Shown piece after piece: positions 33,934 to 46,670 of a DNA stretch of 64,000 nt. Every line of letters begins with the position of its first letter. The stretch's first letter is position 1. This DNA is from Onchidella celtica. Taxonomy: Eukaryota; Mollusca; Gastropoda; Systellommatophora; Onchidiidae. The translations under genes and the position numbers were made by a program. Where the stretch lies: positions 23,924,034 through 23,988,033 of the forward strand of contig OZ007572.1 of assembly GCA_963931925.1 (NCBI GenBank). The letters are read 5' to 3'. Below the pieces are notes generated by a model. That model ran no database searches and had not been told where the DNA came from. It saw only the letters and a list, made by a program, of their open reading frames with translations.

Positions 33934-36900
33934 ATGAACAAAGTTTATTTTCTGCGTGTTTGCACTTTCATTATTGTAGTCTCAGGTGAGTAAAGAGTAG
34001 CCTAATGCCTCTAAATCAATCGTTATCTGTGTCCTTGTGCTCACACATTTATCAAGTATGTCACTCTACGGGTAACATTAGCAGTAATCCATTTTGTATT
34101 ATGACTTTCGACACAGTGTAAAATAAGCTTGCATGAAAAAAAAAATGTACACAATTTGCCAAGACAGTCTGGCAAGTTAAGTGGATGGGCCCTGTTCAGA
34201 ATCTTGCCCGCAGTATTTCCTGTACGAAGTCTCTTTCGTTCAAAATTAGGGAGTTCCACCCCCCCCCCCCCCCAGCCCAAAAAATGAAAATAATAGTGAC
34301 AGTGCTGATGAAAGTGATTTTGAATTTTGATTCATACTGTTCTGTGGCCGTCCCCTTTGTCGTTCTCGGAAGATGTTCACACCTGCATTTAAGTAGACCT
34401 ATTTTGGATAATACTGTTCCGCACTTTCATCTTAAATAAATCCAGAGATTGTACTACATGTGTTTGGATGTCATGTCATGTCTATTAAAATGTGAATGAA
34501 AAGAGTCAAGAGAGAACTCGGCCGCTGAATGTGATGAAATATTATAAGAAACAAAAACATAGAAAAACTGTGGGGTCATAGCGAGGCTTGGAGCAAAGTC
34601 AAAAATTGGCAGAAAGAAAAAGTATGTGGCAAAACCTCGTGTAAGAAACGATACAGTAAAAACGCAAAGAAAAGGGCAAGACAAAAAAACAAAATATTTT
34701 TAAAAATCAGTATTTCTATGAAAAAAACCTTTGTCCAAAAAAAAAACAAACGGGGGGGGGGGGGTGGGGGGTGGGAGGGGGTCGAACAGATAAAACAATC
34801 GAACAATACAAAATTGTAGAATACGAAATATTTATAGAAATGGGGTAGGCCTGTTGTGGATTACTGGATACTAACTATTAGCCCTGTTGTTGTTATGGTG
34901 TTAATATTAGTATGTTAAATTCATCTTCCACAGGCAGCGCTGCTTTTACGCCCATGGCGAAATTACCATGGTGAGTGCATTTTACTATCCCGTATAAATT
35001 TAATCTTTGAAGTTTAATCAACTGATGGATTTATTGTTTGGTTGGTTGGCTGGTCGGCTGGTTGGTTGATTGGTTAGATGGTGGGTAGATGAGTGAGTGA
35101 GTGAGTAAGTGTGCAAACAATGAGACAATCAGTCAGTCAGTATTATACTGGGTCAGATTGAGGCTTTGTGCTAAAATCCACGCCAATAGCTGCCAGTTAA
35201 TTAAGCCAAAACAAGTCGCTTCAAGAAACAGTGAAAGGTAATACGGTACTAGCTGTAAGAATTACCGAGTTTGAACCCAGCCATTTGTCACGGGAATGTA
35301 CATCTTTGATTCCTGCTGTATTGTGAGAAAATATCAAATAATCCCAAAACAAAATGTCACGGGTGAAGGGAAAACAAAAAGTATCACGTTGTAACCAGCT
35401 TCATTATTTGCTAGATTTCCATTTTACATTTACCAAAAAGAAACGTTCAGTCGTACAATTTATAATACACGTAGAAAGACAGAGCACATTTCATCACTAT
35501 AAAATGACGTTCAAAAGTGATTTTGACCTAGATTCTAAATTTTTGTTTCCCGTGTTTTTCCGTAGCACGGCAAGTTTGATCAGAAAGTTCAGTTGTATTG
35601 ATTGTATTTTACTGTTTAACACGTAATCTTTTATGCTATTGCAGTAGAATTCAGTATATTCCGTACAAATCGTGCACGCCAAAGACCGTTTTCCTAAAGC
35701 GCATTACACGTGCCTATATTTTCGCTGAAGGATGGATCTCGCAGAAGTCGCGTGTACTTTCTGTTCATTTTTTAGCAGATTGCTTGTGAATTACGGACGA
35801 TTTTGCTTATGTGAACTTCCTGTGGATAAAGGAAGAGCAAGCAAAAGCAGGGCCATTTATTTCAGTCACTAAAGCCTGCTGAACTTCAGGAATGACTTTT
35901 GGATTTCATGGTGATTATTGTCACAAATCCCAGACTGGGAGATGTAATAGTTTATGACAGGACGACAATCACGAACAAACAAGTTTAACACTTAACAAAA
36001 CAACCCATCAGACTCACACATTTATTAAACATAATTATACATATAATAGCGCAATTACATACATTATATTATTGAAATGAACTGCCGTACAACGGCCTTA
36101 TTCTCACACACACTCTCCCTCGGATCCACAATCCGGTAGTTACTCCTAAAGGCACTTCGGCCTCAGCCTCTCCCCTCAGGGTCTTAATAGTACATTAATG
36201 ATTCACTGGCACCGCAGTCTCTCAACATCACCTCCTATTGCCATACAACTTATCAGTTCACTCGCCCATCATCATGGCAATAATATAGTATCTCATTCAC
36301 TCTCATATCTACGTCCCTGTCCGTGGCCTGACTGCCACGACTTTATGTGCTTCTACTGTCCTGCACTGACAGCCTCACTTCTGGCCTATGTGTGGCCTCC
36401 GGCCCTATGCTGGCCTATCACTTGTGCTCATCGAGGTGGCTCTTCGGCCCGTCCCCGACACCTACAAGAATAACATTACATTGGTATAATACCCTACCAT
36501 TTCTATTCGCTCCACCTCTCCTTACAATCCATGAAGCGCACACACACTAGTTCACCTTTCACTCACCACACATCTTACGGTAACACACCTCCATCGGAGT
36601 ACACACTACTCACTCGCGCTACAATTCCATGAACTCACTTTCATCTATCGCTCATGGCGCACATTGCTATATCCAATATCAAGGACTTCCACATTCCTCA
36701 CATATACTTATTCACATCATGGTAATAGACGAATATAATATAATACATCAATCATAATAATCAATCAACGTTCTACATACCAGTCATTACTGGAAAGACT
36801 CTCTCACTAGTCTTCTCGACTGCTCCCTTTATGTCCGCCCGATGGGCTCTTATTCACAGGTCCGCTCCGTAGGACCTTCTAACTTGCAGTGATAGTTATA

Positions 36901-39900
36901 CAGCGCTTTCGCCTCCTTCAGACCCCCCCCACTACTCACAACAGCACGCTTAACTTGCTGTCTACTGTGAGCCCTTCTTACTCTACGCCTGCTCTGTAGC
37001 AATCCCCTTAATTGCACTCACTCCACTCGTGACAATTATTTTTATAGTTAGTAAAAAGTGCTCGGATTCGCTCACTGAATTTCTGCAGTTGGCAATAGAT
37101 TTCAGAACGTGCTGTACAAATCGTGCACTCTAGAGGCCGTTTTCCTAAAGCACATTATAGTCAACGTATGAAAATTATTCAGCTCTAAATTATGTCGATA
37201 CCATCACTTGAAATTGGCATTACCATGCCTAATTTCAAAATAATCAGACTTGCATACATTTTTATTTTTTTTTGCCACAAGGACATGCTTGCACTGAAAA
37301 CAGTGGGAAGCGTTTCTTTCTTTGTCTTTTTTTTTTTTTTTAAAGAGACGCACGTCCTCTCCGTAGGCTGCAGTTGGGGTCCGTAAAATGCATAAAAAAT
37401 ACACTTGGAGGAGAGAGGCCATAAGATTGCAGGTGCGCCAATACACTAATTAGCCTGTTGGATTTGAAAATTTCCACTATTTGTCATGTTACGTATACGT
37501 AGGAGTTTCACACCTAGCGTGTGCCTGCCCATGACGGATCCCAGCTACGACCCCCTTGGACAACTGGCCCTAGATGATGTTAGTGAAGAGATACGAGATG
37601 GGATGTTCGGTTCCCAGTATCTGTATTGTAAACGCGGATGTTGTGGAGATAACCGGAATCCTGTTTGCTGTGAACCACAGGATAATGTGTAAGTTTATGT
37701 GTCTTGGTGTGTTTTTCTTTTAAACAATCCACCGACCAGTCATCGTGGTGTTGTATTTAATTAATAATATACATCTTTATGAAAGTATTATTGTCTCTTT
37801 GATGGCGTGTCATTTTGTGAGATTGTGTTGTTACTGCTTTTGCCCGCGTGGTTGCTGCTGTTCTAGAATATGTTACCGGCAAAGTATGAAATTCAGGTAT
37901 TCAATACAATGCCCAGACAAATTAGGCAAAGTATGAAATAGAGTTGTTATTTTGATTTGATACATGGTATGCCTAGGCATTATATAGACTACATTGCCTA
38001 GGCATTGTATAGAATGGTGGGCATCGTCTACACAATGTATGAAAATAACAACCATGAAAAGGTTTCTTTCTGTTGTTTAATTGAAAAAACAACAACAACT
38101 ATTGAAATCAAACAAGAACCACAAAAAAGTACAAGATTCTAATTGTCACAAATCCCAGACTGGGAGATGTAATAGTTTATGACAGGACGACAATCACGAA
38201 CAAACAAGTTTAACACTTAACAGAACAATCCATCAGACTCACCCATTTATTAAACATAATTATACATATAATAGCGCAATTACATACATTATATTATCGA
38301 AATGAACTTGCCGTACAACGGCCTTATTCTCACACACACTCTCCCTCGGATCCACAATCCGGTAGTTACTCCTAAAGGCACTTCGGCCTCAGCCTCTCCC
38401 CTCAGGGTCTTAATAGCACATTAATAATTTACTGGCACCGCAGTCTCTCAATATCACCTTCCTATTGTCATACAACTTATCAGTTCACTTGCCCATCATC
38501 ATGGCAATAATATAGTATCTCATTCACTCTCATATCTACGTCCCTGTCCGTGGCCTGACTGCCACGACTTTATGTGCTTCCCTGTCCTGCACTGACAGCC
38601 TCACTTCTGGCCTATGTGTGGCCTCCGGCCCTATGCTGGCCTATCACTTGTGCTCATCGAGGTGGCTCTGCGGCCCGTCCTCGACACCTACAAGAATAAC
38701 ATTACATTGGTATAATACCCTACCATTTCTATTCGCTCCACCTCTCCTTACAATCCATGAAGCGTACACACACTAGTTCACCTTTCACTCACCACACCTC
38801 TTACGGTAACACACCTCCATCGGAGTACACACTACTCACTCGCGCTACAAATCCATGAACTCACTTTCATCTATCGCTCATGGCGCACATTGCTATATCC
38901 AATATCAAGGACTTCCACATTCCTCACATATACTTATTTACATCATGGTAATAGACGAATATAATATAATACATCAATCATAATAATCAATCAACGTTCT
39001 ACGTACCAGTCATTACTGGAAAGACTCTCTCACTAGTCTTCTCGACTGCTCCCTTTATGTCCGCCCGATGGGCTCTTATTCACAGGTCCGCTCCGTAGGA
39101 CCTTCTAACTTGCAGTGATAGTTTTACAGCGCTTTCGCCTCCTTCAGACCCCCCCACTACTCACAACAGCACGCTTAACTTGCTTGCCTACCGTGAGCCC
39201 TTCTTACTCTACACCCGCTCTGTAGCAATCCCCTTAATTGCACTCACTCCACTCGTGACACTAATATTACTTTAAATATTCACTTGTTGAGATGAATTAT
39301 TAAACAGAGTAAGAAAACACAATCATGGAATTAGGCTATATCTAGCAATATACGAGTACGAAGCTAAAACGTATGACAGCTTACTATAATGAAATAAATA
39401 AGTTATAATCATTATATCAGCTAAATTCCTTAACTTTATTGGTTATGAACAAAACTATGCAAATGATTTGTATTTCGCTAGTAGGCTTTCTCGTTATTTA
39501 TTTATTTATTTATATATTAATTTCATTTATTTATTTATATACTTGTTCTTTTATTTGTTTCTCCGTGTGTCCATTTATCTATCTACATGTACATAGATTT
39601 AGTTTATTTATTGTCTATCTTATCTCATTCATTTTTCTACACGTATGAGTGTTTACAGACTACTAATTTATCAATCATTATGAATTTGTTTCTCGCAATT
39701 TTTGGTTCAACTGTTTCTTTTGCGATTAATGACTTCGTTATAACACCCTCTCGTTGACACATTAGAAAGGAGAGCACATTTGAGACCTATAAGCTGGTGA
39801 TTGTGATTGCAGCTGGAGTCGCGGGTGTCTGCATCATCACTGCCATAGTTCTGTGCTTGCTCAAGATGTACTTGAAAAAGAGGCGTCTTATACGAGACAT

Positions 39901-41727
39901 CGAAGCCATCAACAGGATGAACAATATGAAAGACTTGGCCAAAGAAAACAAACAGTCTAAATACCATAAAGACACATCTGGTGCAACAGATAACCGGCCC
40001 AAGAAAATGTTTAAAAGTAAGTGGTCGTGTTGTGTTCTTGCCTTTTGGGTTCTTACTATTGATTATGGCAAAGTCAGGGGTTTCAACATGGCCACATTGT
40101 CGTTATGGGCCACTGGTCAAAGAAATAGGAATTTGTTTCCCCGTTTCAAAAACCAATGTAAATTTCCATGCATGAGGTCCCCTAAACCCTTGGGGCCCCT
40201 GTCCAGTGTGGCCATGAGTTAAGACGGCTCTGGGGTTCAACCATGATATTAATCTATGATGGAATTCTCATTCAACACGATCGTAACGAGCTGCCTCCAG
40301 AAAGAGTTCCGTATGTCCCAACCACTTTGATCTATTCCCAGTCAGCAACCCTCCGGATAGAACTGAGAGGTTCTACAAAATAGTTAATGGCCTAGCACAT
40401 TTTCTAGCCATTAATTATTATCACATATTAAGACCTATTGTGAAAAAGAAAAAAGCAAAAGATACTTATACAAAAATGATTATGACTCATGAATGAGAAC
40501 CTATACACACTATATTGTTCTCCTGCAGTGGTGAAGACAGAAAAATACAAAACAACAGCAAGCAAACAAACTAGGAGCTCTTAACTAATTCCGAATTAAA
40601 GATAGTTTCACACATAATTAAGCGTGTCCTTTGTATAAATTTGTTCCCAAATTAGACAACTTGACATCGACTGATTTACTGCCCTTAGAGTGTACGCTGA
40701 TAATGAATAAATCTGTGTGGTTTCGGTCCGTTCTATCCGTGATGGTAGTGGCGGACCTACATTTTTGGGACAGTGAAATTTGAACTGTTGTAGGGCCCCG
40801 TCGGAAGCAGCAACAATAGGGCAACATCCAACAAGGTTCAAAGGGCACTTCTGTCTTGACTTCGTTGAAAAATTCACTCATAAAAAAAAAAAAAAGTTTC
40901 TTCAGGGCCCCTCGGGGATTAGGGGCACTGAAGCTTAAGCTTCATTAGTTTCATCATTATAAGCATCATGGTAGACCCGCCATTGCATGCTGGTCCGAAA
41001 CATGCACATAGAGACGAACCGGAGGAAAAGACATTACGCCTTTACTTATTGATTGTCTCGTTCTACATGATTTTGTTCCATTAACGTCCTTGCTGCTGAG
41101 CTGCAGACAACATTAACAGTAAAACTCATATCACCCCCTCCTCTCACCTTGATATCGCAGTACATGCATTGCACGCACAGTAATATATACATTTATATTT
41201 CAGGCAGCAAAAAAGCGCCAGTTCTTACAGTCCAGTCAGCATCAGACAAGCCCGCGAAGATGAATCAGCCTGCTGTATCAAAACTGAGTGCACCAATGAC
41301 AACCACCCTCCTCGACAACGTGGACGGTACAGGCTTCAACGACAACACACCTAGCTATGCCACTGTAGATCTACCCCAGGATATTTATCCACCCACCCGT
41401 GCTGTAGGAGACCTACCTGTATTTCTGCCCACGAAATCCGTCCAAGCACTTGCACCTCTTGGATCCCAAGCACCGGCCAAAGTGACCAAACCCCTGATCT
41501 TTTCGACGCCTCTGGCAAAAGATCCTGTCGTGTTCTCCGGCCCCATTGCCCAACCCCCACCGCCAGCTGCATACTATTCGACTCTGCCACCGCTGGCTGG
41601 GACGACACTGACTTCATTCTCTGAGAGCAAGCCACCAGAGACGAGGACCTCGCCCTCGTCGTCAAGTCCCGTCGTCCCCTGGGATGATGATGAGCTTCTT
41701 CTCTACTTCTCAGACCCTCGGAAGTAA
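33934..41727 (+). CDS. single-pass membrane protein, six-cysteine (STMC6/Shisa-like)
   Basis: Five exons: 33,934-33,985, 34,934-34,970, 37,503-37,688, 39,766-40,016 and 41,204-41,727. All have GT/AG borders and fitting phases, totalling 1050 nt (349 residues plus stop). Residues 1-18 are a signal peptide (hydrophobic, ends VVSG). The ectodomain has exactly six cysteines (C37, C72, C76, C77, C85, C86; pattern C..C...CC...CC). Residues about 101-124 form one membrane helix, followed by KMYLKKRR as a stop-transfer signal. The tail is Pro/Ser-rich with PPPPAAYY and ends in an acidic DDDELLLYF patch. The layout matches the Shisa/WBP1/VOPP1/CYYR1 (STMC6) adaptor superfamily, known for tails that bind WW-domain or trafficking proteins. 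That assignment is from cysteine pattern and topology only. Solo LTRs lie in introns 2 and 3. Confidence 0.75.
35919..37034 (-). mobile_element. solo LTR in intron 2, antisense
   Basis: 1116 bp related to the 920-bp LTRs of the full-length element, in reverse orientation (TGTCACAAATCCCAG to CACTCGTGACA). Flanked by ATTAT on both sides (35,914-35,918 and 37,035-37,039), proving one insertion followed by LTR-LTR recombination. Compared with the 920-bp LTR it carries an extra 319-bp segment (36,463-36,781) and lacks roughly 85 and 40 bp elsewhere. Confidence 0.92.
38144..39260 (-). mobile_element. solo LTR in intron 3, antisense
   Basis: 1117 bp, same subfamily and orientation as the copy at 35,919 (same extra segment). 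Flanked by CTAAT on both sides (38,139-38,143 and 39,261-39,265). Its separate target duplication shows it is an independent insertion, not a duplicate of the first. Confidence 0.92.
39484..39545 (+). repeat. TTTA-rich simple repeat
   Basis: Runs of TTTATTTATTTATTTA in intron 3 between the solo LTR and exon 4. Simple-sequence DNA. Confidence 0.7.
40746..40985. mobile_element. hAT-type MITE in intron 4
   Basis: 240 bp. The left end TAGTGGCGGACCTAC and the reverse complement of the right end, CAATGGCGGGTCTACC, form an imperfect terminal inverted repeat. Flanks CGTGATGG and CATGCTGG agree at 6 of 8 bases, a decayed 8-bp target duplication. Like the large hAT it has GGGCCCC-type words inside. 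Confidence 0.6.
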
Positions 41728-44644
41728 AAAGTTTCACAGTTCGTGTCCTTACGTCAAGATAGACCCGCAGACTTTCCATGCTGTTATGCATTTATTCGTT
41801 GCTGTTATTATCTGTATTGTTTTCGCCGTTCTAAACCCATATTATAAAACACATAATTATGCGATTTTTCTGATTGGGTTGCAAAAATTGGTCAAACTGG
41901 CGGCATGCTGTTTTATGGAGAAAAAAAAATAGCATTGGGATCCTTGCGATGCTGTGCTACCGAGAGTCTTAATCTATCCTTGATTTTGATCCTGACCCCA
42001 AACCTAAAAATATTCCAAGAAAAAATGCATATGCGAATTGCAAACTGTCTGATTGGTTAAAAAAAAATACCAAGAAGTACAAATATAAAACAAGAAAGTT
42101 CAATCAAGTCATATTAATTGAAGAATGGTCCTCAATCACTGTCATTCAATTAATTTTTAATAAAATGCGAACTAACCGTTTTAACTGCTTTGCGATTTCA
42201 GGCTAACTAACATTACATGGATAGGGAAACCCTGCAAACATGTAACCAAACACCAAATGATTTGTCCTTTTTGGAAACACAAAAGATGCACTATTTATAT
42301 TTAAAGTATTTGTATATATAGACCACAAGATTTGAAACTTGTCTTTGATCAAAGAATAATCTTGTTCACGGTTAACAACCAGCAAAAAGGGACAATAGCA
42401 AAGATTAGTAGCAAAAATGGTTATACATTGTGAGTGATTGACTAACTTTTTACACGATTGAAATGAAATCAGCTATGATGATTTCCCATTTAACTGTTTT
42501 ATTTTCATTTTTGGTGGAGGCTGACGCAATTTGTAAATAATACTCTGTTTGTCTGTCAGTCAGTCTGCTCACACACTCTCTGTCAGTCTTATATGCTTTT
42601 CTGTCTGTCTCTAGCATTCTAACTGTAACTCCTTTTACAATGATGTCTTTTGTTTCCCTTCTGATTGATATTAAAACAATAGCAACTAAAATGTAAAATG
42701 ACATGACTTCATCTTTATCCTAACTGTGGTTTGGTTGATTTTTGAGAATCCACACAGTCAGTTAAATGATCAGTGAGTGAGAGAAGGATGTGTGAGTGAA
42801 CACTGGACTGGGTGAATATGAGGGAGCTCAATATGGGACAGGCATTGGGTACTGGCAACTAGTTTGTGATGGGTGGAAAATGAACTAACAAAAATATTTC
42901 ATAGCAGGTGTGAAGGTTGCCTGAAAATGAATGAGTGTTAGAGTGCGTAAAGCAATAGTTTGAGTTTTGAGAAAGTATGTCAGCAGTATAACAGTCATAT
43001 TGTGCTAGAGAGAAGCAAGACAACAGACAGAATATACCAAAACAATAAGACAGAAGTAGATCTTACCAGAAGCATCCACCAACCACCAGCTAAAGCAGCA
43101 GGCAGTTAGATTTGTGTTGAGGCATGCATTTTCTGACTGTGAAAATGGATTGAACTGATAAACAGATGGACATATGACACAACAGACAGACTGAAAGGGG
43201 AACTGTGAGTGAAAAGGATGGTGTCTGGGTAAGTGGGGTGCTGAATTACTGTCCAAAATAATGCATATATAAATTATTATGAATAGGTGGGAGAGAGAAA
43301 GACACAGATAAATATACAAAAAGTAAATGAATGAACTGATAAGATTTAACAATTTTGTAATACATCTTCATGTCGTACTTCTGTACACATGGCTGGAACA
43401 GACTGATTTGTGATGCATTTGGCATGCAGAAAACAAATGCATACTAGAAAAGAATACTTTCCTGATAGCAGCTTACTGACAGCTATAGTGCAGTATTTCT
43501 TCATCAAAACTACCCTTCTACCATAATTACTTTTCTATTAAATCCAGAGGAATGCTGGGAAAGGATTAATTTCAGACTGAAAAAGTCCATAAATGGCATC
43601 ATTTACTGCAGTTTATTTAAAAGACAACGAAATAAGAAATGTAACATATCAATACTGTTTTATTTAAACATGCTAAAACGTCACAGAAAACCAGTTTCTC
43701 AATTACCACTCTTATAGATAGACAAACACCATTTTATTTTCTTGTTTTCACTGTCCATAGGAAAATAATGATCTAAATCATGAAAACGGCAATGTTTTTT
43801 TTTGTCATCAATTTCTCCAAGTCAAAACATATAAAATGAAGTATTTAAAAAAAATAGTTACTTTTTTTTAACCATGTATCTATTTCATATAATAACAAAA
43901 AATCCAAGAATTAGAATATCCTTTATTTAGAAAAAAATTTGTCAAACTTGTACCATTATTGTAAAGAAATGGTGTAAAGATCAAAAGGTAACATTTCCAA
44001 TAGATTACAAGATGTAGAAATATCTTCATGTGTTTGTTGGAGTGTGACCTGAAAATTCATTCTGAATATATATATCCAAAAACTTTCCAATCTGTTTATC
44101 AATGTATCACAAAGCATTGTGGAAGACAAATGCTTGGATTTCTTATAGCTCTCCATGCAAGTCCTAGTTTTTTGACCAGTCAAGCATGACTTGAACAAGT
44201 TAAGGACGTTTTGGGTTTCATAAGGCCAGCATTGTGCTGATATGTCCATCTTTTATTGCTGATCACGAAAAAGTATTTGAATGATTCACAGTTGATGTGG
44301 GTGTAATAGGATATCCTTTCCATCTTTGTTCATGGGGCCAAGTTCAGCAAATCTGACATCACAACATGTCTTCTAATATTAATGCATCTCCTTATTTGAA
44401 AAAGGTAACCTCAAATCACGCACATACACACACAACGTTGCTGGCAATCTCCTGTCAGCTTGACTGTGGATGTATGACGGTTTGACCCTGAGTTTAGGTT
44501 AGAATTGTATGAATCTAAAGAGCAGTCATCAAAGCTTCCAGTTTTGAATAACTATCTTGACTTTCAATGCTTGGCTTCAGTGCAACAATGCAATATAAAT
44601 ACTCTTGAAAATCACAACGGCCTACTGGGATGGTGGTGACAAGA
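41728..44644. other. intergenic stretch between convergent genes
   Basis: No gene recognised. AATAAA at about 42,159 could end the membrane-protein transcript. The rest is AT-rich with scattered GTCTGTCT words. The two host genes face each other across this gap. Confidence 0.45.
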
Positions 44645-44650
44645 TTTATT
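44645..44650 (-). terminator. poly(A) signal overlapping the LRGUK-like stop codon
   Basis: On the minus strand the stop and signal read TGAATAAA: the A of TGA (44,650-44,652) is the first A of AATAAA. If used, the 3' UTR would be only tens of bases. Confidence 0.5.
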
Positions 44651-46670
44651 CATGCTGCAGCATTCTGTATAGGTGGCAGCACTACATGTCTGTTTGAACC
44701 AGGCCGCATCCCTCCATTTTTGGAATCTGGTCGGGAGGCTGAAGGGGGACGAGGAGCAGGGAGCTGGGTATTGGAAGCCGATCTGTAGCCTTGCTCATCT
44801 ATCAGAGTCAAAGGGTTGACTTTTTCTGTGGGTAACAAGCCCTTTGAGTTAGTGTTTGTATTCACTTTATCACTCCTGCCTCGCTGGAGTTCAGTAGCTG
44901 AATCAAGATCAGAGAGATTTGAACTGGAATTGGCATCACTGGAGGAGGAGTCTGGAGATGCGGGTGGGCCGACTTCCCCAAAATCAGCTCCTTGTTCATT
45001 TTTATTGGTTGGCGCTGAGTAAGTTCGCTGTTCTCCACTTTCCCCAAGTCCTACTTGATTTTCTACTGTTTCTGGTGTTGTCTTTGGACATCTGGTGATC
45101 AAATTTGAAATATTGACTAAGTAAAGAAAATAATAAACTTTCAGCACGATATTTAACAAATATAGAATAGATCTACATGGACTCAGTAATAATCTGCCAG
45201 AAAGCACAAGATTATGGTTTAAGAAGAGAAATGTACTTCATATTCAGCTACCTTTTTTTCTTCACAAAACCCACCAAGTACAGATATCTCTCATGACTGG
45301 CAATAATCCGTACTAAAATTATCCTATGCAAATATCAATCACAACTCATTGGCTTTTGAAATGAAATGAATTTCACAAGATACTGTATATTACAAAGATA
45401 ACTCAGTCAACCTTGCAATCTCTTACCAATATTTGATTCTTCCCATACTTACATTGTTAAAATCTGCTCATACAAAGGTGGAACATAGCCAATAACTACT
45501 TCTTTTGCTGCACTGTGTCGTCTCTTGATGGATTCCTCCTCCTGAAACAATAGATGACAATTTAAAAAAAACATTCTTACATATAAAAGACAAAGTTTAT
45601 AAACATCAATGCACAAAAAAAAACATGGGATTTTTTTGCAGCACCTACTGGGGGAATGAACCTGGCATAGTGATGAAAAGTTGTCACAAATGTTGCATGA
45701 AAATATAGCTGTGCTTTGGATTCCGTGGTAAAAAAAGAACAAACAAAATATGGAATATCAAAATGCTGTTGAAATACAAGCAAATGGCAGTAGGACATAT
45801 TCTGATGCTGAATAGTTGTAGGAAGAATCAGTTTTAAAAATCTAATTGGGCTTGGAAATGTGAAATAAACTGAATCAGGAATTCATGGGTGTCTTGCACT
45901 CTTAAATAGAACTGGTAACTTACACGATGGAAACATATGGGCTTTTGAACAATGCAGTAACAATACAGTCTAATCAAGAGTACAAGTAAGGATGAAGAAC
46001 TGTAGGACAGGAAGACACTGCCAGCTGAAGTGTGCAATGGTTAACACAATGTACAATTTAGAATAAATGTGAAAAACAAATGCAATGATGGTTGGGAGGA
46101 ATTGAAGCAATAAAGATAACAGTAGTACAATCAAAGATAATAAATGTCAGGGAAATAAGAATGAAAACAAAGAAAAAAAATGAAACCAACAATCATCAAT
46201 AAATCTAATGCTTTTTGTTGTAGTAGATTTTGTCCTCGTATCCAAAGTATTATATTACAAATGACACTAATTAAAACATGCTGCAAATGAACCAGAAAGG
46301 AAAGGAAGAAGGAATATTCATATAGGACATGGCCAGTATGAAGAATATATGCAGAAAGAAGACACAGGAGAGAGAAAAAGACAGAACGACATTATTTCAC
46401 TCACAACAATGCCTCGTCCTCCAGGCACACCAGATCCCAACCGTGGTCCCCGGACCTGGGACATACTGTCAGGAATACTGGGTTTGGACCAAGTTCTGGC
46501 CCCCATTTGATTGGATGAAGCTCCACCTGTGAATGCTGGGAATGCTTCTGTGACTTCACGAGTGTCAGTGATGGTGTAGGGCTGGGCTGTACTGATGGGA
46601 GTTGTGGTACTTATGCCCAGATAATCCATAACAAGTCGCCGAAGTTGCTTGTAGGCCTCTGTGATGTCAT
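44650..46670 (-). CDS. LRGUK: LRGUK-like exons 13-15: domain end and C-terminal tail
   Basis: Exon 13 closes the kinase-like fold ([17 protein letters not shown]) and starts a low-complexity Thr/Pro/Gly tail with repeated RG/GR near its end. Exon 14 carries [19 protein letters not shown]. Exon 15 is Ser/Asn/Pro-rich with an acidic [18 protein letters not shown] stretch and ends at TGA (44,650). The tail is likely disordered and I know no domain in it. Confidence 0.8.

Noticed and set aside
45834-46037. Short minus-strand ORFs between LRGUK-like exons 13 and 14
   Set aside because: They are intronic, break splice-phase continuity and show no similarity; exon joins at 46,405 and 45,541 already keep the frame.
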